A stretch of DNA of 17,160 nt from JAEUIZ01 sp046155605 (lineage in GTDB: Bacteria; Planctomycetota; Phycisphaerae; Phycisphaerales; UBA1924), in assembly GCA_046155605.1 (NCBI GenBank), contig JBJXFQ010000027.1, positions 1 through 17,160 of the forward strand, read 5' to 3'. The notes beneath the pieces are model-generated. The model did no database searches. It was not told the origin of the DNA and worked only from the letters and a program-made list of their open reading frames with translations. How positions within the stretch are numbered: position 1 is the stretch's first letter; every line of letters begins with the position of its first letter. Position numbers and translations under genes: made by a program. Below are positions 1 to 6,800 of this stretch, in pieces.

Positions 1-228
1 GTTCGTTCACGTCATTGTGCGTGCGCGTGTCCTGCCACTCGTTCGAGTCGGCGTAGTTGAGGTCGCCGTCGAGGTCGAGTTTGTGGTTGGTCCAGTTGCC
101 GGTCTGGTTGAGGGTCCAGTCCTCCTGGCGCGAGCGGTTGGAGATCGTGCCACTCAGGGTTCCCTCCTCGGCCTGGATCAGCCGGCCGAGGTCGTCGTTG
201 GTGTAGAGGGCGTCGAAGAGCCCGAGTG
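1..228 (-). pseudogene. RHS/YD-repeat protein fragment, continuing past left edge
   Basis: Read leftward on the minus strand in the frame whose codon lies at 4-2, this stretch is open. It contains LFDALYTNDDLGRLIQAEEG, then a QEDWTLNQTGNWTNHKL block, then DTRTHNDVNE at the edge. Such segments precede the core in planctomycete RHS/YD-repeat proteins, which are large secreted or surface proteins and often toxin carriers. The frame differs from that of the RHS fragment just upstream (430-778), and REP-like repeats lie between them. I can see no start codon with a ribosome site, so I read it as the interior of an RHS gene joined to unrelated sequence near 228. The rest would lie left of the window. 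It could also be part of an intact gene using a start further right (the frame is open to at least about 270). A broken or rearranged RHS gene is more likely. Confidence 0.6.
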
Positions 229-271
229 GACATGGCTTGGCGAGGCGACATGTCGGTAGCCGTTGCCGTCA

Positions 272-363
272 GGCACCGAGTTCGTTCCGAAGACTCCACA
301 AACTCGGTGGCACGTTGGAAACTCGGTGCCACCCGCCACGTTGGAAACTCGGTGCCACCCGCC
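272..363. repeat. REP-like patch with a 26-bp tandem duplication
   Basis: A 26-nt unit beginning ACGTTGGAAACTCGG occurs twice head to tail (312-337 and 338-363) with no mismatch. Just left of it, CACCGAGTT (274-282) and AACTCGGTG (301-309) form a perfect 9-bp inverted repeat. On the minus strand each tandem unit contains GTGGCACCGAGTT followed by TCC and AAC, the same design as the other REP hairpins in this window: GTGGCAC entry and TCC loop. In the tandem units the right arm is degenerate. It sits at the junction between two RHS fragments in different frames, so it may mark a rearrangement point. Confidence 0.6.
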
Positions 364-429
364 GAGAGGGAGGGGGGGATGCCGATGGCAGGCGGAGGGG
401 ATTCCCTGCAGGCCATCATCGAGTTGCCC

Positions 430-778
430 CTGCACCAGTCACCATCGAAGTCACCGTTGGAGTTGGCGTCGCCGGTGCTCATGCAGAAGGGGACGCCGTA
501 GGCCGAGTACTTGGCCCACTCGATCATCGCCCCGCCGCTGGTCACGATGGCGCTGACGTCGTGCCGCCAGTTCTGGCAGTAGTAGGCGCGGGTCTCGAGG
601 ACGCCGTCGTAGTACCAATTCCTCGAGGAGTCGTAGAAGACGGTCACCACCCGCGAACGATCATCAGTGCGGATCAATATCACGGCTCTCTGTCGTCGAG
701 GTCGTTGTGCTACCCGAGGCGGGAGGCGAGGCCGTTGTAGTTGCGCTCGGCACGCAGGATTGCCCTCTGAGCCTGCAC
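430..778 (-). pseudogene. Frameshifted, internally deleted RHS core fragment
   Basis: From 778 leftward one frame reads VQAQRAILRAERNYNGLASRLG, then meets TAG and soon TGA. From about 690 a second frame continues with DDRSRVVTVFYDSS, YYDGVLETRAYYCQNWRHDV, SAIVTSGGAMIEWAKYSAYG and the start of a dockerin-like GDANSNGDFDGDW repeat. It then loses RHS similarity near 430. The second part closely parallels the RHS fragment at 1515-2735 (CHNWRSDVSAVVTSGG, YSSYGVPFGLPAGDTDSDGD), so the two are diverged copies. The stop codons, the frame change, the apparent loss of the stretch that normally joins the two parts, and the abrupt end show a dead copy. A long open frame across 12-959 covers it, but only its middle third resembles protein. 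Confidence 0.65.
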
Positions 779-813
779 TGCTTTGAGCTACCGATGGAAC
801 TACGGGGCAACTT

Positions 814-1536
814 TCACGCAGTAAGATGGACTTGGTAACCACATTCAGGGCACGTCGGTAGGCCAGCAACTCTGTAGCCGCATATCCGACACTTTCCGGC
901 ACGTTCTCGTCGAGTGCCAAGTAGTTGCTGCATAAATTTGCGTGCTGAAACAGTTCCACCCCAAAGCATTGTTATCGTAAATAATAGATTCAATGAGAAT
1001 CCGATGGGTAGTATCGCAAGTGGCAATGCGCGTGCGGGAACAATCGACGATGCAGACAGGTAGGTCGAAACCGACAGTCCATAACGTATATCTTGCTTAA
1101 GATTAATAATCCTTACTCGACGGTCACTCTGACGCCAATCAACCGGCAACTCCATCCAGGAGAGACAACGGAAGGGCCATCCAACAGAAGTTTCTCGGAT
1201 CCAAAAATGTCCTTGCGATGGTGTCCATCCGCTATCTGCCTTCAAGGGTGCTCCGTCGCTAGATTCTCGTGCCGCGATACGAGTCGTCACTCCGAGTTGG
1301 CGCGCTTCTTCAACGGTCCATCGCCCACTAGGTTCATTCGTACTATCATATGAGAATAAGGTGGCTACATCATGATTCGATGCAAGCTGCGATGGCGAAT
1401 GTATCCATCGTACTCCATAGAGAGGGACGGTTCCCCACACCGCAAAGCACCACGCCGTAGCGATCACAACGCCAGTGGACAGGGCGAAAATAGAGAGTGC
1501 GACAAGTACTCTTTTCAAGGGCGTTCGCCGATCCAT
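814..1536 (-). CDS. Membrane protein with C-terminal zinc ribbon, unknown function
   Basis: The chosen start is the ATG at 1536, which gives an N-terminus of MDRRTPLKRV followed by a hydrophobic segment (about residues 9-32). An upstream GTG at 1632 or ATG at 1623 would add 29-32 residues and overlap more of the RHS gene. A second hydrophobic stretch (PLAILPIGFSLNLLFTITML) lies near the C-terminus. It is followed by a basic linker and a Cys4 ribbon, CRICGYRVAGLPTCPECGY. This N-TM, soluble domain, TM, CxxC...CxxC plan resembles a lineage-specific membrane family I associate with planctomycetes. The function is unknown. The gene overlaps the end of the upstream RHS tip by 22 nt on the same strand and is similarly low in GC for this window. 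That would suit a toxin-immunity arrangement, but the family also occurs without RHS genes, so immunity is only a guess. Confidence 0.6.
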   Translation of the reverse strand: MDRRTPLKRVLVALSIFALSTGVVIATAWCFAVWGTVPLYGVRWIHSPSQLASNHDVATLFSYDSTNEPSGRWTVEEARQLGVTTRIAARESSDGAPLKADSGWTPSQGHFWIRETSVGWPFRCLSWMELPVDWRQSDRRVRIINLKQDIRYGLSVSTYLSASSIVPARALPLAILPIGFSLNLLFTITMLWGGTVSARKFMQQLLGTRRERAGKCRICGYRVAGLPTCPECGYQVHLTA

Positions 1537-2735
1537 ATCGCTAGCGGAACCCGAGGAGAACCGAGAGGAAAAATTGTTGACGGTTGAATCACTGAATAGG
1601 CATACCAATCCCAGAACAAACATGTATTCCACCGAAGTGACATCGAGTGGTTACCTATTGGCTCTTCTGGAAAGTAACTTGGCCTCGTACGTTTGCATGG
1701 AAGCCTGCCTGAGTTTTGCCTACATTCGGGATCCCATCTCCATTTCCAAGGCGGATCGGCATTCAGTTCGTGTTCGCAATAGGCAATTGCTGCACCATGT
1801 TTCGCGACCGGCATAATCGACGTCCAGCTAGCTGGACGAACAAGCGGATACATTGTGAAGGTATCATTTCGAGGTCCCATAGTGAGATCAAAGGCCTCCC
1901 AGTATGTGGGACCTTCCTTTGACCAGTCATGTGACGGAGGATTAGGGTTCCCGTTCCAAGGGCACTCACGCTCAATGCCGGTGTGCCAGATCTTTTGAAT
2001 AATCCATACCTTGCCTCCGTTGCAGGGCCTAGTACTCGCAATTCTCCACACCGATTTTGCTTCCCATGTCTCCCTATTAACTGGTCCCAGTGTATGACTA
2101 ATTGCTGTGACCTGAACTTCACTGAGACCGAAAGAATCTATGTGAGTATGTGGGTTAGCAGTGTACTGGAAGAGTCCTGTTCCATCGACATATCCCAGCG
2201 GGTCTCTTCGTGTCCACCGTCCGAGCTCGCTATCCAACACTCGGTGCCGAACGTGCCACTTGGTTCCGAGGAGCTCTGCAGCGCGCTCGTAGCCCGCATA
2301 GCCCTTGCGGATGCTGATGGCGGAGAGGATTCCGCGCCCGGTGTTGTAGTAGCCGCTCTTGGCCCCGTTGGCGGCGGTGGCGTCGGCGGCGTCGACGTCG
2401 CCGTCGAGTTCGACATCCTCGAGGATGGTGTAGGCACCGCCGATGGCGGCGGCGTCGGTGGCGTCCCAGTCGCCGTCGGAGTCGGTGTCGCCGGCGGGCA
2501 ATCCAAACGGCACGCCATACGAGGAGTACTTCATGCACTCGGCGAGGGCCCCGCCCGAAGTGACCACCGCGCTCACGTCGCTGCGCCAGTTGTGGCAGAG
2601 GTACCGCCGCTGCTCGAGGGTGCCGTCGGCGGCGCTGGTCCAGGCCGTGTTGTTGTCCCGGTCGCGGTAGACCACGGCATCAATATAGCTGCTCCCGCCG
2701 TAGCCGCCAAGCCCCGCGGCGTGGTAGACGTCGTT
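1515..2735 (-). pseudogene. 5'-truncated RHS protein: core plus variable C-terminal tip
   Basis: The open frame begins directly after the TPR gene's stop, in the same frame, with VYHAAGLGGYGGSSYIDAVV. RHS similarity thus starts within about 10 nt of that stop. Numbering from the first internal ATG (2675), residues 1-60 are RHS sequence. Residues 62-105 hold two dockerin/EF-hand-like Asp motifs (DTDSDGDWD and DVELDGDVD). Residues 140-184 are the conserved core end (RHRVLDSELGRWTRRDPLGY, then GLFQYTANPHTHIDSFGL). Residues 185-386 are a Trp/Cys-rich tip with WIIQKIWHTG and TYWEAFDL motifs that I do not recognise functionally. The tip DNA has visibly lower GC than the core, as expected for swapped polymorphic-toxin tips. 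The large N-terminal part of an RHS protein is absent. It may be an orphan tip cassette, or expressed from an internal start. No good ribosome site was seen. Confidence 0.65.
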
Positions 2736-3815
2736 TCAGTGTTCGAGCCGCGACAGCAGCGTCGCCGCGGGCGCGCTGCCGAGCGTCTTGGCGTGCCTGG
2801 CCCAGCGGAGGGCGCCGTCGCGTTCGCCGGCACGATCCATCGCCACCGCCGCGTCATAGGCCACGGTCGCGTCATCGGGCGATGCATGGGCCGCCTCGGC
2901 GAGCGCCTGCGCCGCCTGCGGATGGCGACCGAGCATCCCGAAGCATTCTGCGATGAGCCGGGCCACGGGTGGCTCGCGGCGCTGTGAGGCGTCGAGCGGC
3001 ATAAGCAGTTGCAGCGCCCGATCCGGATCGCCGTGCCGCTTGAGGGCTCGGGCCTCGACCACGCGCCATTCCATGGCCTCGGGCTGCAACTTGCGCGCCC
3101 GCGCGACGTGCTGCAGCGCCATGCCGACGTTGTTCTCCGAGAGCGCGATGTCGGCGAGCATTCCCCAGGCGTGGGCCGAGTCCGGGTCCAGATTGGCCGC
3201 GCGGAGCAGCGTCGCCTTGGCCTCGTCGATCTTCCCGAGTTTGCGCTGCGTCAGGCCCAGCCGCAGCGCGTACGACGCGTTCTTCGGGTCCGCCGCCTGC
3301 GCCATCGAGAAGTGCTCGAGGGCTCGCTCGGTCATGCCCGCACTGCTGGCGGCCTGCCCGGCGGCGAGTTCGAGCGTCGCCTCGCGGGGGCCGATCGCCA
3401 GCGCCTTCTCATACTGCTCGTATGCCGCCGCATAGTCGCGCGCAGCCAGACACGCCTCGGCGAGTGCGACGCGGATGGATTGATCGGCCGCGTGGCGTGT
3501 CGCCGCCTCCGCGAGCACGACGCGCGCGCCGGCCCAGTCGCCACGGTTCATCATCTGTCGGCCGGCGTCGGCCATTTCCGCCGCGCCGCGATCGGGCGCG
3601 CCGCGATCCGATCCGACGCGCTCGGGTGACTTGGCCGCTACGGGTGCCGGCCCGCCGCCGATGTTCAGATAAATCAGCCCCAGCATCACGATCACTGCCA
3701 CCGCCAGCACCCCGATCAGCGGACCCATCCAGCGGCTTGGTTTGATCGTGGGCTTGGCGCGTGGCGACCACTTGCGGGGAATGTCGGCGAGCGTCTTGGG
3801 CTTCGTGTTTCCCAT
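2736..3815 (-). CDS. Membrane-anchored TPR protein
   Basis: The 359-residue product starts with a basic cytoplasmic tail (MGNTKPKTLADIPRKWSPRAK), has one transmembrane helix at about residues 31-50, a flexible Ala/Pro/Gly linker, and then consecutive tetratricopeptide repeats from about residue 75 to the end. Examples are the helices around YEQYEKALAIGP, ALEHFSMAQAADPKNASYAL and EAKATLLRAANLDPDSAHAW. TPR arrays are protein-binding scaffolds. The likely topology puts them outside the cytoplasm, held to the inner membrane. No enzyme motif is visible and the partner is unknown. The gene is divergent from valS, with only 36 bp between the two start codons and no clear Shine-Dalgarno sequence. The RHS remnant starts immediately after its TGA in the same frame, so stop readthrough would fuse the two. 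The repeat pattern runs to the stop, so I consider the gene itself intact. Confidence 0.85.
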   Translation of the reverse strand: MGNTKPKTLADIPRKWSPRAKPTIKPSRWMGPLIGVLAVAVIVMLGLIYLNIGGGPAPVAAKSPERVGSDRGAPDRGAAEMADAGRQMMNRGDWAGARVVLAEAATRHAADQSIRVALAEACLAARDYAAAYEQYEKALAIGPREATLELAAGQAASSAGMTERALEHFSMAQAADPKNASYALRLGLTQRKLGKIDEAKATLLRAANLDPDSAHAWGMLADIALSENNVGMALQHVARARKLQPEAMEWRVVEARALKRHGDPDRALQLLMPLDASQRREPPVARLIAECFGMLGRHPQAAQALAEAAHASPDDATVAYDAAVAMDRAGERDGALRWARHAKTLGSAPAATLLSRLEH

Positions 3816-3851
3816 CGGAGCACTATCGGCCTGAATACGCTATCCCTCTCT
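3816..3851. promoter_or_regulatory. Very short divergent intergenic region (TPR gene / valS)
   Basis: Only 36 bp separate the ATG of the TPR gene (3815, minus) from the ATG of valS (3852, plus). Two full promoters and leaders cannot fit, so promoters must extend into the opposing coding sequence or the mRNAs must be leaderless or nearly so. AT-richer hexamer-like strings are present (TATCCC on plus, TATTCA on minus), but I cannot defend either as a -10 box. Neither start has a recognisable GGAG-type ribosome site. Confidence 0.35.
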
Positions 3852-6800
3852 ATGTCCGCCGAGCATTCCCATCCCGGTTCCGCGTTCGGCCCTCATCCCT
3901 CTGGCGAACTCCCCAAACAGTACCGCCCCGCCGACCACGAGCCGCGAATCCGCGAGCGATGGGAAGGTTCTGGGGCCTTTCATCCGGACCCCGCGCGGGT
4001 GCTGCCGGATAGGTCGAATGCCTACTGCATCTTCATCCCGCCGCCGAATGTCACTGATCGCCTCCACTTGGGCCATGCCCTCAATAACTCGCTCCAGGAC
4101 ATCCTCGTTCGCGCCCACCGCATGATGGGCTTCGAGACCCTCTGGATGCCCGGGACCGACCACGCCGGCATCGCCACGCAGGCCGTCGTCGAGAAGCGCC
4201 TCCGCAAGGATGGCAAACTCAAGGGTCCGCTCCGCGAGTCGATGAAGCGCGAGGACTTCGTCGCCACCGTCCAGTCCTTCAAGGACGAGTACGAGGCCAC
4301 CATCACCGGCCAACTCAAGGCCATGGGCTGCTCGTGCGACTGGCAGCGGCAGCGCTTCACGATGGACGAACAGTGCGCCAAGGCCGTCTATGAGGCCTTC
4401 TTCCGCCTCTTCAAGGACGGCCTCATCTATCGCGGCAAACGCCTCGTCAACTGGGACCCCGTCCTCCAGACCGCCGTGGCGGATGACGAGTGCTACGACG
4501 AGGAGATCGACGCGGAGTTCTTCTACCTTCGCTATCCGCTGGTGCATCCGCACGGCTCGACGACGATCCGCGAGCGCCGCCGCCATCGGCCCGCGCCCGG
4601 CGATGCCGTGCCCGTGTCGTGGTCTGAGCTTCGCGCCCGCGGTTGGCCCGCAGCGGAGGACGCCGAACACGCCGACGACATGCCGGCGTGGGTCACGGTC
4701 GCGACGACGCGCCCCGAGACGTACCTGGGCGATACGGCAGTGGCAATCAATCCGCGCGACCCGCGGGCCAAGTCGCTGCGGGGGCTGTTCGTCGAGCTGC
4801 CGCTGATCGGGCGCGTGATCCCCATCCTCGAAGACGACTACGTCGTGCTCCCCGCGGCGCTGCAGGACGACCCCGACGAGGCGGCCAAGGACCCCAAGGC
4901 CCGCTATGCGACGGGATTCCTGAAGGTCACGCCCGCGCACGATCCCAACGACTACGACATCGGGCAGCGGCACAAGGCCGAGATCGAGGCCGCGGGCAAC
5001 GCCGTGCTCATCAACATCTTCGCGCCTGATGCGACGATCAGCGACAAGCACGGGTGGTCCGTTGCAAAGGAGGTCGCCGGGGCGCACATGCTCGTGGGCC
5101 TCAAGCGCGACGAGGCGCGGAAGAAGGTCATCGCCGAGTTCAAGGCCCACACCGTCAGCGGCGACCCCGCGGCCCCGGTGCTGTTTGCCAGGAGCGTGCC
5201 CTATCGCCACAGCGTCAAGCACTCGGACCGCAGCAAGGCGGTGATCGAGCCGTACCTGAGCGATCAGTGGTATGTGCAGGTGACGGATGATCGGCTGCGC
5301 GGCTCGGCGCTGCGCGCGATGGCGGCGGAGCAGCGGAGCGGCGGATCGGCGCCTTCCGCTTCCGCGGCCTCTTCCGGTGGCACCGGTCTCCAGACCGGTG
5401 GCTTCCCTTCCTACCCACCCTCTTCTTCTGCTTCGCTTCTCTCTCTTTCCAATCTTCCCACCGCAATCAACGATCCTCATTTCGAGCTCTCAAGCCCCAT
5501 CGACAGTTTCATCCCCCGCGACCCGTATCCGCCCGGCCAGCCGTCAGCGCTTGATCTCCTCGGCTCCATCCGCAACCTGCCTCACCTCGAACTCCCCGAC
5601 GCAACCTACTTCGTCACCTGGCGCGCGATGCCCGGCCAGCATCTGGCCGAGCCCGAGCGTGATCTTGTGTTGAGCGCTCTTTGCCACTGGCACGGCGATC
5701 GCTGCACGCTCTTCGCCGCGAGCGTCATGCCAGACCACGTCCACGCCATCGTGCGGCCGCGTGGCGATACATCGCTCGGCGAGTGGGTGGCGAGCGTCAA
5801 GAAGTTCTCGTCAAGGGCCGTGCATGACCATCGCCGGACCAGTGGCACGCTCTGGCAGGACGAGCGATTCGACCACATCGTGCGCGACCAAGGCTGGCTC
5901 GTTGCGTTCCTGCGATACATCGTTTGTAATCCCGTCGAAGACGGCCTCGTGGATGTGCCGACTGCGTATCGATGGCTGGTCGTGTCGGAAGAAGTCGTCG
6001 CGAGACGTCGAGCGCAGCCGCCTGCCGCTTCGTGGCACCGCTCTCCTGAGCGGTGGTCTACGGGTCCTACCACTTCTACGTCTTCTTCTTTGGCTGCTTC
6101 TGTTGGTTCCCAGAGCCACAGCGGGACCGTTGCGGCAGGAGGGCGGGTAGGAGGAGTAGCCACCGGTCCGGAGACCGGTGCCACCAAAGGCACCGCCGGC
6201 GACGGCGCCCTGCGCTTCCACCCCGCCCGCTACGCCAGGACTTTCGAAACGTGGCACGAGAACATCCGGGATTGGTGCATTTCGCGTCAACTTTGGTGGG
6301 GACATCAGATTCCGGTGTGGTTTTGCGAGCCATTACCGTTTGAACCATTCAATCCCGGAACGGTGATTGAGGGCGGCGCCTTTTCAAGTGCTACCGAGCG
6401 AGCTATTGCTGGTTTGAGGTCATTGGCTGATTCTGTGGGCCTGTCAGAAGCGATCACGTTTCAACAAGACGCTCGCTTGGACGAAAGCCGTTCTTCCGGA
6501 TCATTCTTGGTCTGCGCTCGTTCTGAGCGAGCGATGCATCTTTTGATGTTGTTGGAAGAATATGTACGGTCAACGATTCCCGGGCACATGGATGAAGATC
6601 GAGCGCAGCGTGCATTAGGTGGAATATCTTCGCAGTTTCCAACAGCTAGAAATCATCTTGGTGTTCGCGGACACCTTGTAGGATTTCGCCGCGACCCCGA
6701 CGTCCTCGACACCTGGTTCTCCTCCGCCCTCTGGCCCATGTCCACGCTCGGCTGGCCGGACGGCCACGAGGAAGAGTCCGACGCCACGCGCCTCAACCTG

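Larger units (their letters stand above)
5376..6185 (+). mobile_element. RAYT-encoding element inserted in frame inside valS
   Basis: The element is bounded by 47-bp terminal inverted repeats (5376-5422 and 6139-6185) matching at 42 of 47 positions. Each begins GGTGGCACCGGTC. The enclosed length is 810 bp, exactly 270 codons, and the valS frame runs through without a stop. Inside is a complete REP-associated tyrosine transposase domain plus a third hairpin (6036-6055). The insertion point corresponds to a variable loop in ValRS between LSDQWYVQVTDDRLRGSALR and LRFHPARY, where ordinary homologues have only a few residues. Flanking it, GGCGCCTTCCGCTTCC (5348-5363) and GGCGCCCTGCGCTTCC (6204-6219) match at 14 of 16 bases. 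These may be a decayed target duplication or a coincidence in GC-rich sequence. IS200-type enzymes do not normally duplicate the target. Confidence 0.85.

Noticed and set aside
312..363. CRISPR-like direct repeats
   Set aside because: Only two 26-bp copies directly abut with no spacer, and no cas genes are present. It is a simple tandem duplication of a REP-like unit.
12..959. One continuous 315-residue minus-strand protein
   Set aside because: Only the middle part (about 430-690) reads as RHS. The first third is the zinc-ribbon gene in a wrong frame and the last third is the left RHS piece in a wrong frame.
3840..5480. Long minus-strand open frame opposite valS
   Set aside because: It lies entirely antisense to conserved ValRS domains, its product is a low-complexity Arg/Gly/Val/Leu mixture, and it reflects high-GC codon bias.
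5376..6185. The large valS insertion as an intein
   Set aside because: No splicing-block residues (N-terminal Cys/Ser junction, TxxH block, C-terminal HN followed by Cys/Ser/Thr) are visible. The insert instead has inverted-repeat DNA ends and a HUH/Y1 transposase domain.
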